A stretch of 64,000 nucleotides of DNA from WRIS01 sp964345475 (GCA_964345475.1 CAYFQW010000002.1:118611-182610); one strand, 5' to 3'. Shown: positions 9,117 through 18,678, counted from the stretch's first letter. Translations and numbers: made by a program. Notes: generated by a model not told the origin, from the letters alone.

Positions 9117-10579
9117 GATTCTTCATTCCCCCTATCGGTTCCAGCCTTATGGCTACGACGGCGCGGTTTACGCCCCGAGGAAGCTTGGCTTCCCTCATTT
9201 TTGCGGGAATTGTCGTGCTGGGATACCTGTTGAGATGTTGAGCCCGACCTCTCCGGTTCAGCCCGAAGGCCCGACGACCGTTGCCCTGGACGTGGCGACC
9301 CCTTCGGTTTTTGATTTTTTTTCTGAGGAGAACTGGTTTTATTCGTAGTCGTACGGCTCTGTTGCTTATTTTTATTATTGTTTTTATTTCGGTTATTTTT
9401 TTTACTCGGTTTCGAGCCCGTTGCTTCTTCTTTTTTCGTCGCGACAGAGGCTTTCGGGCGTTGCTTAGTCTTCTGTCGGTTGCTGCCAGTCTGTTTTTCT
9501 TTCGCCCCCGTTGCCAGTTGCTCCGTTTTCTTCTGGCCCGATTCAGTCATCTTCGTGCGACGACGCGGCTTGCGCTTTGTCCCCTTCTTTTCAGGTTGTT
9601 CGGTCGATAGGACTTCTGTTTCTCCTGTTTGCTTTGACGGTGTTTTTGAGTCTGAGAATATCGATGTTTTCCCTAAACGAAGTTCACCGACTGAAGCAAG
9701 GGTCCCGAATGTCTCTTGTTTAGCAAAACGCTCATACACCTGCGCACTTACTCTTGAAGGACGCTCTCCTTTTCGAGGAGTATCCATTTCAGCGAGAGGG
9801 ATTTTGACTCGTTTCTCTCCTTCAACCTGAATCGTAACCATCTCACGGGGAACATCAAGATCAACCACTTTCGCAGGTCCTTCAGGGGTTTCAACTTTTG
9901 AATTGATCTTGGGGGCTCTCCCTTTAAAATCTTTATAGGCATCATATTCATAGCGTAGACAGCACATAAGGCGGCCGCATACGCCTGATATCTTTTGGGG
10001 GTTTAAGGAAAGATCTTGTTCTTTTGCCATACGAATAGACACGGGACAAAACTCCCCACCCAGGCGACAGCAGCAGAGTTCCTGCCCACAGTGACCCAGG
10101 CCTCCTACTATACGGGCTTCGTCGCGAACACCTATTTGGCGCATGTCGACACGTACATGGAATTCAGCGGCAAGTCTACGAACGAGCTCACGGAAGTCAA
10201 TTCTGCCCTCAGACTCAAAATAGAAGATCGCCTTTTCGCCATCTAATAAAAACTCCACTGAGACAGGACGCATATCTTCACTTGTCTCCTGCGCCATTTC
10301 CTTAAAGATAGGCAAGGCAAGCGTGGACCGCTCCTGCATTTCTTTTGCCTGAGCCTTATCTTTGTAATCAGCCAGTCTTACCACAGGCTTAAGCTCAGTC
10401 TTTAATTTTTTTAAATCATCTTCCCCGGCCTCGAAAACCTCATTCGAAAGATAACCAAATTCAAGTCCTCGGGCAGTAGAGACAACCACTTCATCGTGTG
10501 GCTCAAGACAAAAATCAAGCGCATCGAACCAAAGCGTTTTTTGACTATACTGTAGCCTTACTGGAGCTATTCGCACCAT
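9113..10579 (-). CDS. PSP1-domain protein with long basic disordered tail
   Basis: 488 residues from ATG 10579, which has GAGAGG 6 bases upstream. The frame is open further up, but that part overlaps holB. Residues 1-290 form a PSP1 (YaaT/RicT-like) domain with the conserved cysteine set C164, C169-C171, C178, C201, C206-C207. In Bacillus these bind Fe-S within the Y-complex that modulates RNA processing. Residues about 305-488 are low complexity, rich in Lys, Arg, Ser, Gln, Asn and Thr, and probably disordered and RNA-binding. Position directly after holB and tmk is the standard one for this family in Gram-positives. The exact role in this organism is inferred. Confidence 0.85.
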   Translation of the reverse strand: MVRIAPVRLQYSQKTLWFDALDFCLEPHDEVVVSTARGLEFGYLSNEVFEAGEDDLKKLKTELKPVVRLADYKDKAQAKEMQERSTLALPIFKEMAQETSEDMRPVSVEFLLDGEKAIFYFESEGRIDFRELVRRLAAEFHVRVDMRQIGVRDEARIVGGLGHCGQELCCCRLGGEFCPVSIRMAKEQDLSLNPQKISGVCGRLMCCLRYEYDAYKDFKGRAPKINSKVETPEGPAKVVDLDVPREMVTIQVEGEKRVKIPLAEMDTPRKGERPSRVSAQVYERFAKQETFGTLASVGELRLGKTSIFSDSKTPSKQTGETEVLSTEQPEKKGTKRKPRRRTKMTESGQKKTEQLATGAKEKQTGSNRQKTKQRPKASVATKKEEATGSKPSKKNNRNKNNNKNKQQSRTTTNKTSSPQKKNQKPKGSPRPGQRSSGLRAEPERSGSTSQQVSQHDNSRKNEGSQASSGRKPRRRSHKAGTDRGNEES

Positions 10580-11687
10580 AAAGAACCTCTCTAACCTCAT
10601 ATAGCAATGCGTCAAGGCATGTCTCTGGAGAAACATTATAGGATAGTGCCTCTTCAGCACGCTTGCAAAGAAGCAAAGCCTGTGCTGCACGCACCTCATC
10701 GCTCACCATCGCAGTTTCAACTATCATATCTTTTTTATCTTGGTTAATGATAAGTTCCGCTTTTTCTGAGCAGACCATCATAACATCACGCAACCACGAC
10801 CCGATAATCGACACCGTTTGAAGCAACGCGTCTTTTGTAGCCGATCCTAAGCTGCGCTTATTGCGAAGCTCTAATTGTCGTATGCTTGACTTTTCTAAAA
10901 ACTCCGAAGATTGGGTCAACTCTTCTTCTTGCTGCAATCGTACCTCATCTAAGGGTGCTTTTGCACGTACAACTAGGCGGGAAACATAATTCAATATATC
11001 CCAATCGTCTGCCAAGTTCAAAGCTTCCAAAACCTCAAAAATATAATCGCGGTACTCCATGCGTTCATTAGTTTTCAGAAATGCCATAGCTTTTGTAATA
11101 GATCCACCACAAGCCTGTACAGCAATTTTGGCAGCCAGCTCTGAGGCGCCGGTATTTTGGACGAGAATACCTGCTGCTTCTTGCGCTGGAATATGGCGGA
11201 AAGGCACCACCTGGCACCGGGACACGATGGTAGGAAGAACACTTTCCCTCGTGCGGCCCAGTAAAATGATGATGACGTTTGCGGGAGGCTCTTCAAGTGT
11301 TTTGAGAAAAGCATTCGCAGCCTGCACACCAAGAAGATCAACACGATCGAGGATATAAATCTTTTTCCGAGCTTGGATGGGCGCGAGATTAGTGTCCGCC
11401 ACGATCTCACGAACCTGCTCAATAAGGTATGTTCCCAAACCTCCAGGCTCATAATAGCGGACATCGGGATGTTTTCGGCGCATGATTCTCTTACACGCCT
11501 CACATTCGCCGCACGATCTGTTCTCGCATATAATTGCTTGAGCGAGAGCGTAAGCTGAGGTAGTTTTATTCGACCCTGCAGGCCCTGTGAATAAATATGC
11601 ATGGCTTATGTTCCCCGAAGCAAGGCTTGCTCGCAGAAATTCCCTCACTTGAGGTTGGCCGAATATAGAGTCAAAAATATCGGGCAT
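10545..11687 (-). CDS. holB: DNA polymerase III subunit delta'
   Basis: About 380 residues; the start is ATG 11687 or TTG 11693, and neither has a strong ribosome site. It is a clamp-loader subunit with an AAA+ fold. It has the zinc module (CENRSCGECEACKRI, near residues 55-70), LEEPPANVIIILL and a terminal SRCQ sensor segment. The P-loop reads GPAGSNKTT, with Asn in place of the usual Gly; delta' does not need to bind ATP, so this may be tolerated. It could also be annotated as a gamma/tau-like subunit. It sits 8 bases after tmk and its end overlaps the PSP1 gene start by 35 bases. Confidence 0.88.
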   Translation of the reverse strand: MPDIFDSIFGQPQVREFLRASLASGNISHAYLFTGPAGSNKTTSAYALAQAIICENRSCGECEACKRIMRRKHPDVRYYEPGGLGTYLIEQVREIVADTNLAPIQARKKIYILDRVDLLGVQAANAFLKTLEEPPANVIIILLGRTRESVLPTIVSRCQVVPFRHIPAQEAAGILVQNTGASELAAKIAVQACGGSITKAMAFLKTNERMEYRDYIFEVLEALNLADDWDILNYVSRLVVRAKAPLDEVRLQQEEELTQSSEFLEKSSIRQLELRNKRSLGSATKDALLQTVSIIGSWLRDVMMVCSEKAELIINQDKKDMIVETAMVSDEVRAAQALLLCKRAEEALSYNVSPETCLDALLYEVREVLYGANSSSKATV

Positions 11688-11694
11688 ACTCAAC

Positions 11695-12420
11695 TCATTT
11701 TTTAGAAGAATTGTCTAGGGATTTAAAGAAGGAATCCTGTGTGTAAGGCTCCTCCTGCATCCATGGAAACAAATCCGAGAGCTGCTTGAAAATAGCCTGT
11801 GCAGTGTAAGATTTTAGATTGGAAGATGCTACGATTTTAATGCGCTCAGGCTCGTTTTGCGCTATCTTGAGAAAACCCTCGTTCACGCGAGTATGAAAAT
11901 CCTCGCCTTCTTGTTCGAGTCTATCCGCTGCTTCTTTACGAGTTGCACGCTCTAAGCCTTGGCGGGCGGAGTCACCATGAGTGAGCAGAATAGTTCTTAA
12001 GGGTCGCACTTCTTGGCAGGCAAAATCATTCATTTCCTGAACGAACTTGAAATCCAATCCACGCCCATAAACCTGGTAAGCAATCGTTGAATCATAAAAG
12101 CGATCGCATAAAACAACCTTACCAGCACTCAAAGCGGGCTTGATAACCGAAGAAACCAGTTGGGCTCGAGCAGCTTCATAAAGAAAAAGTTCAGCACCGA
12201 GGCTCATATCTGCATACTCCGTATCAAGCACTATTTCACGCAAGCGTTCCCCAACAGGTGTTCCGCCTGGCTCGCGCAAGCATACAACCTCTTGGCCCTG
12301 GGCTTCTAGAGTTTTCGCGAGGAAGCGAATGTGTGTGGATTTACCCGCACCCTCCCCTCCTTCGAAAGAGATAAAAATACCAGGTAAGCAGCCCTCTTCA
12401 GTATGTAACACATTATTCAC
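11695..12420 (-). CDS. tmk: Thymidylate kinase
   Basis: About 241 residues. Phosphorylates dTMP to dTDP. The P-loop is FEGGEGAGKSTHIRFL, then LREPGGTPVGERLREIVLD and the CDRFYDSTIAYQVYGRGLD stretch. An ATG lies at 12426, but GGGAG ends one base before it. GTG two codons later has a 7-base spacer and is the likelier start. It is longer than usual by a C-terminal extension of about 25 residues rich in Ser and Lys. First gene of the tmk-holB-PSP1-pncB-degV run. Its substrate is made by ThyX, encoded at 17.9 kb. Confidence 0.92.
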   Translation of the reverse strand: MNNVLHTEEGCLPGIFISFEGGEGAGKSTHIRFLAKTLEAQGQEVVCLREPGGTPVGERLREIVLDTEYADMSLGAELFLYEAARAQLVSSVIKPALSAGKVVLCDRFYDSTIAYQVYGRGLDFKFVQEMNDFACQEVRPLRTILLTHGDSARQGLERATRKEAADRLEQEGEDFHTRVNEGFLKIAQNEPERIKIVASSNLKSYTAQAIFKQLSDLFPWMQEEPYTQDSFFKSLDNSSKK

Positions 12421-12456
12421 GAACATGCTCCCTTTTAAAAGCTATGAGTCATCCTC

Positions 12457-13005
12457 TTATTGAGGATGCTCTGGTAAGTATATGTCATTTCCTAAAATAT
12501 CAATCCCCACGAATACCGGAAGCTCGGATACTTCTATTCTTCGAAGCGCTTCGGTTCCCAGTTCATGATACGCCAAGGTGGTAGAACTTACCACGTGCTT
12601 CGCGAGAAAAGCGGCAGCCCCTCCCGTTGTAATAAAGTATACTGAGTGGATTTCACGGCAGGCAAGACGAACCTCTTCGGATCGTTTCCCTTTCCCAAGA
12701 GTCGCTACAATACCTGCTCTATGCAGCTCTGGCGTAGCAAAATCCATACGCGAAGCCGTTGTTGGGCCGATCGCCCCAAAGGGTCTTCCTGCGCGCGCCG
12801 GCGTAGGACCTGCGTAAAATATCGTCTGCCCCTCTAAATCGTAGGGAAGCTGACCGAGCTTTCTATACTCCTCAATAAGCCGCATATGCCCAGCGTCTCT
12901 CAAAGTGTACAAAGGACCCGACAAGAGGCAGCAATCCCCGGCCCGCAATTCCAGCAAGACTTCTTCGTCTAAGGGAAGGTCAAGGTTAAGGTTTTTAAAG
13001 CTCAA
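12457..13005 (-). CDS. Class I fumarate hydratase, beta (C-terminal) subunit
   Basis: 182 residues. Together with the alpha subunit it interconverts fumarate and malate using a 4Fe-4S cluster. It has the family segments GPLYTLRDAGHMRL, FYAGPTPA, GAIGPTTASRMD and a TTGGAAAFLAKHV loop. Closely related subunits form L-tartrate dehydratase, which cannot be excluded by sequence alone, but the neighbouring malate dehydrogenase gene favours fumarase. The start overlaps the alpha-subunit end by 11 bases, so the two are translated together. Confidence 0.88.
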   Translation of the reverse strand: MSFKNLNLDLPLDEEVLLELRAGDCCLLSGPLYTLRDAGHMRLIEEYRKLGQLPYDLEGQTIFYAGPTPARAGRPFGAIGPTTASRMDFATPELHRAGIVATLGKGKRSEEVRLACREIHSVYFITTGGAAAFLAKHVVSSTTLAYHELGTEALRRIEVSELPVFVGIDILGNDIYLPEHPQ

Positions 13006-13834
13006 TGCTACACCTCCTCAAAGCAGAACATCCCATGTTTATTGCAAGGGGCAGGGCTGCTATATGGCAAGGAGCTGTATTCACTTTGACCGCGAGTGCA
13101 CTTGTCTTACCTCCCAGACCTCCTGGACCAACGCCGCTTGCGTTAACCAGTTCGAGGATTTCTTGCTCAAAGGCAGCCAGATCAGGGTTGGGGTTACTGT
13201 CTTCTATCGGTCTGAGAAGAGCTTTCTTGGCAAGCGTTCCCACCTTGTCAAAGGTAGAGCCAATGCCGATTCCTAGGATGATCGGCGCACAGGCATTGGC
13301 CGCCTTTTCTGCTACACAATCCAAGATTCTGTCGATTACTGCCTGTTTTCCAGCAGCTGGGGGAAGCATATGTAGTGAACTTGCATTGTCCGAGCCTCCC
13401 CCTTTGAGCATTATGTGGAGGCGGGCTCCTGGTTGCTCACTCATACATAGCTCGCAGAAGGCAGGGGTGTTATCTCCCGTATTTTCTCGCATGAACAGGG
13501 GGTCAGACACTATCGACATCCTCAACCCTGATTGGGCGTATGCACGTGCCACGGCATCATTTACCAAGGAAAATACATCGCCGCGTATAGAAACATCTGG
13601 ACCAATCTCAAGACAGACCCATACCGAACCCGTATCCTGGCAAAGTGGAACCTTGTCCTGGGCAGCAATGGTAGCATTTTCAATCAGGTGTTCAAGCACA
13701 ACACAAGCCCTCTGATTCGATTCCTCTCCGCGAGCTTGATGTAAGGCTCGCACGACATCAGGAGGCAGATCAAAAGCAAGCGAGGGTATTGTTTTTTCTA
13801 CTAATTCAGCCACGTGCGATGCCTGGACAAGCAT
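12995..13834 (-). CDS. Class I fumarate hydratase, alpha (N-terminal) subunit
   Basis: 279 residues. Carries the cluster-binding part: VPLCQDTGSVWV and CELCM supply candidate cysteine ligands, and the KGGGSDNASSLHMLPP and GVGPGGLGGKTSALAVKV segments are conserved in the family. ATG at 13834 follows GGAAGGATGTCACC. Such two-subunit fumarases are oxygen-labile and typical of anaerobes. With mdh upstream the pair can run oxaloacetate to fumarate in the reductive direction. A tartrate dehydratase role is less likely. Confidence 0.88.
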   Translation of the reverse strand: MLVQASHVAELVEKTIPSLAFDLPPDVVRALHQARGEESNQRACVVLEHLIENATIAAQDKVPLCQDTGSVWVCLEIGPDVSIRGDVFSLVNDAVARAYAQSGLRMSIVSDPLFMRENTGDNTPAFCELCMSEQPGARLHIMLKGGGSDNASSLHMLPPAAGKQAVIDRILDCVAEKAANACAPIILGIGIGSTFDKVGTLAKKALLRPIEDSNPNPDLAAFEQEILELVNASGVGPGGLGGKTSALAVKVNTAPCHIAALPLAINMGCSALRRCSIEL

Positions 13835-13948
13835 GGTGACATCCTTCCTACGAGGCGCCTTGGTATTTCATAGTATAAACAATATACTCCGGCCTCAACG
13901 GACCTAGGCATCACAGAATATTTTTGTAAATCTGACATATTACCGTGC

Positions 13949-14872
13949 TTATGAGGGTATGCCAACGAGGCTTCGCCTGATGCTATCAGCACTTACTCTG
14001 AGGGCTTGCAGCTCGTCAGCGTTTACATCAAATTCTACAATCTCCTCAACGCCAGTTTTTCCAAGACGAGCAGGAACGCTCATATACAGATCTTCAATGC
14101 CATACTCACCGTTGAGGTAGGCACAAACACTCATGACCTCTTTCGTATCCTTTAAAATTGCTTCGACCATTTGGGCAATCGAGGCGCCAGGGGCATAGTA
14201 CGCCGAGCCGGTTTTCAGATGAGCCACAACTTCCGCTCCGCCTTTCACAGTGCGCTCTACCACCTGAGCAATTTCGTCATCGCTCATAAGCTCAGTCAAG
14301 GGGGTCCCTCCTACCGTGGTATGTCGAGGCCAGCATATCATCCCTTCTCCGTGAGCTCCTAAGGCCCAAGCACGTACTTCGTTCGGCATACAGCCCAACT
14401 TCTCGCATATAGCAAATGAAAAGCGAGAGGAATCGAGAACGCCGCCCATACCCATCAAGCGATGAGGCTGAATACCTGATCTGCGATAGGCAAGGCTTGT
14501 CATGATATCGAGTGGATTAGTCACACATATATATATGGCATTGGGAGAGTACGCAAGGGCCTCATCCAATACAGAGGCGGTAATACGAGCGTTTATATCC
14601 AGTAAGTCTTCCCTTGTCATACCTGGTTTACGGGCTATACCTGCAGTAATGACTACAATGTCAGAATCGAGGGTTTCTTCATACCTGCTCGTACCCGTAA
14701 TCGAAACATCAAAGTTTTCAACAGAACGCATGTGCATCATATCGAGGGCCTTTCCTTGCGGAAGGCCTTCCACTACATCGACAAGGACAACGTCAGCGAG
14801 GTTTTTCATCGCGATACAATGCGCAGCGGTGGCCCCTACATTACCTGCTCCTATGATACTTACCTTTGACAT
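13949..14872 (-). CDS. mdh: Malate dehydrogenase
   Basis: 307 residues, LDH-like type. NAD loop IIGAGNVGATAA near the N-terminus, RKPGMTREDLL with the arginine that selects a C4 dicarboxylate (lactate dehydrogenases have Gln there), GGVLDSSRF with the second substrate arginine, and GAHGE with the catalytic histidine. It interconverts malate and oxaloacetate. Fumarase genes follow 114 bases downstream on the same strand and topA lies 4 bases upstream, an unusual junction suggesting read-through from topA. Confidence 0.93.
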   Translation of the reverse strand: MSKVSIIGAGNVGATAAHCIAMKNLADVVLVDVVEGLPQGKALDMMHMRSVENFDVSITGTSRYEETLDSDIVVITAGIARKPGMTREDLLDINARITASVLDEALAYSPNAIYICVTNPLDIMTSLAYRRSGIQPHRLMGMGGVLDSSRFSFAICEKLGCMPNEVRAWALGAHGEGMICWPRHTTVGGTPLTELMSDDEIAQVVERTVKGGAEVVAHLKTGSAYYAPGASIAQMVEAILKDTKEVMSVCAYLNGEYGIEDLYMSVPARLGKTGVEEIVEFDVNADELQALRVSADSIRRSLVGIPS

Positions 14873-14876
14873 GTCC

Positions 14877-17450
14877 CTACCGACCTTTCTGTTTCGTATT
14901 TTCTTCGTTATTCTTATCTTCTATGCTTACTTTCTTTTGTGCTACCTTCTTTTTTACAGACTTCTTTTTTGCAGGCTTAGCTTTAGCCGATGCCTGAGAC
15001 GTAGTTTTAGACTTGGAACTCGTCTTTTTTTCTTCAGTCTTGCTGGGGCAATTAAAATTTGGGCACAGTTTCCAAGGGCCTCGATTTGTTGTCACTATAA
15101 CTAAAGGGGCCTTACAATGCTCGCAAACCTCTTGCGTTGCCGTCAATGCACCGTATTGAGGAAGGGGGTAGCCCGTTTCACATTCATCATAGTTTTCACA
15201 ACGAATGAAGCGTTTGAGGGTGCGAGGATTTTTCTGAGCTATAAGTTTCGCCTTCTTGCCTGCAAGTTCACACGTAGGACATATGCCTACCTCTATGTCA
15301 GCTTCAACATTAGTAGGGCAATGAGGATCAATGCATACTATTTTGGGCTTCGAACGGAACGGAGTCACCTTGATTTGAGGCATGCCGCAGGTTGGACAAA
15401 GCTCAGGTTGAGATTCAACCTTTCCTTTGGGGACTGGGTAGGTGACGTCACAATCAGGCCACCCCGCACAACCGATAAACATAGAGCGAGTTTTTTGGGA
15501 GGCACGAAGTTGAAGATCCTTTCCACATGAAGGGCATACACCTACATAGGCATCAGCCGCTACCGCATCAGATAAGGCTTCCTCAACCTCCTCGGAGTGA
15601 GGCAAGAGGCTGGCTAGTTCTTTTGATAAAAGATCGCGTGAGTTGCCTACCACTTCCTCTTTAGAAATCGTACCCGAGGCAATATTATCCATTTCCGATT
15701 CTAACTCAGCAGTCATTTCAGGATTTGTTATATGAGGTGCAAACTTATCGAGAGCATCGCAAACTGCCATACCGAGCTGTGAAGGCTCAATAGGATCATT
15801 TTGAACATACTTAACCTGATAAAGCCTTTCAATAATAGAATGGCGCGTAGACTTTGTCCCAAGTCCTAGTTTTTCCATTTCTTGAATGAGCTTGCCTTGA
15901 GAATACCGAGGCGGGGGTTCGGTTTGCTTGTGCTCACAAGTTGCGCCACCAAAAAAGACAATCTGACCCTCTTCAAGAGAAGGCAGCTGTTCATCTTTTT
16001 TAAGACCATAAGGATAAATAGCTCTAAAGCCAGGATGAACGAGCACATCTCCGCGTCTTACAAAATCTTCTGTATCGACTCGAAGGGTGAACTTTGTTCC
16101 TTCAATAGTTGCCGACTCTGAGAGGGTCGCCAAAAAACGACGTGCGACCAAGTTGTAAAGTTTAAACTCCGCAGGAGGCAAGTCATCAGGTGTTGCAACA
16201 TTGGTAGGATGAATAGGCGGATGGTCGGTCGCTTCTTTCTTACCTCGAGTAGCCGTGAGCGTATCTTGCGAGAGAAGATATCGGCAGTGTTGTGAGTAAA
16301 CTGGACTGCTTGATAGTTTTTTAACCAAGGCTCTCAAATCCAGTGAAGCAGGGTAAACAGTATTGTCAACACGCGGATAGCTGATATAGCCATCCATATA
16401 CAGACTTTCCGCAAGTCGCATTGTGCGGGCAGGGCTCAAACCCTCGGCGGCAGCTGCAGCCATGAGCGATGTCGTATTAAATGGTGCAGGAGGTGCTGCT
16501 TTGCGCTTCTTACGTTCAACGGAAACGAGTTTTGCCGACGTTTTCCCCTCAAGCCGCTTCATCACAGCCTGTGCCTTTTCTTCCGATGTAAATCTTGCTA
16601 CCGAATGATTGGCGTCAAACTGAGTGTCCCCTTCTCCGAAAAGACCTTTGATGACCCAATAATCTTCAGGTATAAAAGACAACCGCTCGCGTTCGCGGGC
16701 AACAGTCAGGGCCAAAGTTGGCGTCTGAACACGCCCTGAAGATCGAACGTTGCCATATCCAGCAAACTTTACCAGGGTTAAATACCTTGTAAGCACCGCT
16801 CCCCATATAAGATCAATATCCTGACGTGACTCCCCTGCGCTCGCTAAATTATTATCAAGTTCGACCAGGTTAGAGAAAGCATGTTCTATTTCTTCCTTAG
16901 TAATGGCAGAGTAGCGAGCACGGTGGACCGGTGTGTCCGCATTTACGTCTTTTATACACGAAAGAGCATCGGAGCCAATGAGCTCTCCTTCTCTGTCGAA
17001 GTCGGTAGCAATAATAATAGAATCGGATTTTTTCGCTAAATTCTTAAGCGAGCGGATGATTTCTTTTTCCTTCGGAAGTTTTTCGATTGGCGCATACACC
17101 AAATATGGCAAAGCATCAATTTTCCAAGACTTCAACTCAAGACCATCTTCGCTGAATGGTTTCTTTTTTTTGAAGGGGGGTTTGGGCAGGCTCTTTGGGA
17201 TGGAAGCAGCAACAGCTTCGCCATCGGCAGTAACACCCCTCCACCCCTTATTTTTTTTGTAAACAAGATGCGGGGTAAAGTCAGGCGCAAGAATATGACC
17301 TTTGAGCCCGATAGTCACCCACTCTTCGTCGTCTCTTTGAAATCGATAAACCGGCGTTGAGTACACTTTGTCAGCTTTGGCTGTCCCCACACCAAGCAGA
17401 TCTGCAATTTTTTCTGCTGCTATATTCTTCTCGGTGACCACTAACTTCAC
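14877..17450 (-). CDS. topA: DNA topoisomerase I (type IA)
   Basis: 857 residues; GTG start with GGAGG 7 bases upstream. It relaxes negative supercoils by a 5'-phosphotyrosine intermediate. The Toprim domain has VVTEKN at the N-terminus and ATDFDREGELIG as the acidic DxDxE motif. The active-site Tyr lies in GYISYPRVDNTVYP, where the common RTDST after Tyr reads RVDNT. Four C-terminal cysteine modules follow (CPSCG, CPTCG, CPTCE, CEHCK) and then a Lys/Ser/Thr-rich tail of about 60 residues. The N-terminal domain includes a less common DDEEWVTIGLKGHIL segment. Confidence 0.93.
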   Translation of the reverse strand: MKLVVTEKNIAAEKIADLLGVGTAKADKVYSTPVYRFQRDDEEWVTIGLKGHILAPDFTPHLVYKKNKGWRGVTADGEAVAASIPKSLPKPPFKKKKPFSEDGLELKSWKIDALPYLVYAPIEKLPKEKEIIRSLKNLAKKSDSIIIATDFDREGELIGSDALSCIKDVNADTPVHRARYSAITKEEIEHAFSNLVELDNNLASAGESRQDIDLIWGAVLTRYLTLVKFAGYGNVRSSGRVQTPTLALTVARERERLSFIPEDYWVIKGLFGEGDTQFDANHSVARFTSEEKAQAVMKRLEGKTSAKLVSVERKKRKAAPPAPFNTTSLMAAAAAEGLSPARTMRLAESLYMDGYISYPRVDNTVYPASLDLRALVKKLSSSPVYSQHCRYLLSQDTLTATRGKKEATDHPPIHPTNVATPDDLPPAEFKLYNLVARRFLATLSESATIEGTKFTLRVDTEDFVRRGDVLVHPGFRAIYPYGLKKDEQLPSLEEGQIVFFGGATCEHKQTEPPPRYSQGKLIQEMEKLGLGTKSTRHSIIERLYQVKYVQNDPIEPSQLGMAVCDALDKFAPHITNPEMTAELESEMDNIASGTISKEEVVGNSRDLLSKELASLLPHSEEVEEALSDAVAADAYVGVCPSCGKDLQLRASQKTRSMFIGCAGWPDCDVTYPVPKGKVESQPELCPTCGMPQIKVTPFRSKPKIVCIDPHCPTNVEADIEVGICPTCELAGKKAKLIAQKNPRTLKRFIRCENYDECETGYPLPQYGALTATQEVCEHCKAPLVIVTTNRGPWKLCPNFNCPSKTEEKKTSSKSKTTSQASAKAKPAKKKSVKKKVAQKKVSIEDKNNEENTKQKGR

Positions 17451-17491
17451 GTGGTTCCTCCATTCTTCTCAGTCTCGGTATGCCTATATCT

Positions 17492-17520
17492 GGTATAGAG
17501 CCACACCTTCAGTGCCTCAA
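17492..17520 (-). promoter_or_regulatory. Possible topA promoter
   Basis: On the minus strand TTGAGG (-35-like) and TATACC (-10-like) are 17 bases apart, 42 bases upstream of the topA GTG. The match is moderate, with no other support. Confidence 0.35.
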
Positions 17521-17886
17521 GCGCCCTCATCGCCCACATGCAACAGTGTGTAAGCATACACGAACCTTACTTGTACTCACAAGTTTTCTCACGTAATTCG
17601 TACAGTGCCCCTTTTTGCCTACGAGAGCCAACCTCGACGGCAAAGTCCATATTTTCCTGAAGGAGCGTAAGCGGTCATACTGTAGATACCCCCTGTAAAT
17701 GCAGGCATTCTGGAACCGCCCGTACTGGCGATTGAACACGAAGCCCTCCAGAAGCATCCGACAGCTACATGAAAGACGGGCCTAAGTAAGTCTGTGCCCA
17801 AGTGCAATGCGGCCAATTACTTACTCCTGAATACGGATACACGATCCTAGGGTCTACATAGTCTAAATCGAAATTCGGCGTATTTC
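17521..17886. other. Unassigned region between thyX and topA
   Basis: About 366 bases with no recognisable protein. Two short minus-strand frames (17527-17757 and 17619-17816) lack ribosome sites and family motifs. I checked for tmRNA, RNase P RNA, SRP RNA and common riboswitch signatures and found none. The region is long for this compact genome, so an untyped small RNA or decayed gene is possible. Confidence 0.4.
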
Positions 17887-18567
17887 TCAATCCCTTGTTA
17901 CTTGCGGAAAAGGATTCCCACAGGTCATATTCCCCTCAGAACAGCTTCCTCGGACACATGAAGCTCCTGCATCGAGGAATATATATGGGGCCGTTTCTTT
18001 GACGAGAACTAACATGCGGTCGGCAAGCTCCCTTATCTCCCATTGAGCACGTCTACAGCATCTCAAGGTGAAAAAGTGCAAGAGTTCGCGTATGTTCATC
18101 GTTACAACTATTTTCGTCTCTACCGCGTTGGGGAGCAAATAACGCGCGTCTTCAGCAGGAACACCTGCCTCAAGTAGTTTCAGATAAGCCTCAACAACAA
18201 GCTTAATAGCCCCATCGAACACCTGCTCTTTTTCAGCACCATCCTGTACGGATTCAGGCTTGACTATTGAAATATTCTCATCAAAGCTCACATAGCGCTG
18301 ACTCTGTTGACTATAGCTCGCAAGACGATGTCGAACGAGCTGATGGGTTAATGCTCGAGAAACACCATCTACTGCAAAGGTATAGCTTGCATGCTCAAGC
18401 GTTGAGTAATGCCCGCTCTTCATAATGACACCAAGTATTTTCAGAACAGCTTCGTCTGACATGGTTTCCATCAGCTCTGTTGCTCCGACAGGGGCATAGC
18501 ACAAACGTGCTGCGCTTGCCACCGCCCTCTGAGGATTTGGCGTGTGGTACAGTAATTCGACTTGCAT
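17887..18567 (-). CDS. thyX: FAD-dependent thymidylate synthase
   Basis: 226 residues from ATG 18567 (GGCAGGA upstream). The frame is open 59 codons further, but homology starts at MQVELLYHTPNPQ. It makes dTMP from dUMP with methylene-THF as carbon donor and FAD/NADPH as reductant. The ThyX motif RHRLASYSQQSQRY lies near residues 90-103. The product feeds tmk at 12 kb, and the carbon donor links it to the folate operon at 20-25 kb. It is divergent from the methyltransferase gene. Confidence 0.95.
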   Translation of the reverse strand: MQVELLYHTPNPQRAVASAARLCYAPVGATELMETMSDEAVLKILGVIMKSGHYSTLEHASYTFAVDGVSRALTHQLVRHRLASYSQQSQRYVSFDENISIVKPESVQDGAEKEQVFDGAIKLVVEAYLKLLEAGVPAEDARYLLPNAVETKIVVTMNIRELLHFFTLRCCRRAQWEIRELADRMLVLVKETAPYIFLDAGASCVRGSCSEGNMTCGNPFPQVTRD

Positions 18568-18678
18568 TCGTATCCTGCCTTCATTTTTAAACTGTAGTGA
18601 TCGCTGAGGTCTTTTATAGTAAGATACGATACTAAGCTCAAGAGAATGGAAACTCAAATCACTCTGAGAAAGGCACAA

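Noticed and set aside
9281..9830. Long plus-strand open frames rich in Phe, Leu and Arg
   Set aside because: They are antisense to the Lys/Arg/Ser-rich tail of the PSP1 gene; the skewed composition keeps stops out of the opposite strand. No ribosome site.
17527..17816. Two minus-strand frames of 65-76 codons between thyX and topA
   Set aside because: No ribosome site, atypical Arg/Cys/Trp-rich composition, no family motif; kept only as an unexplained interval.
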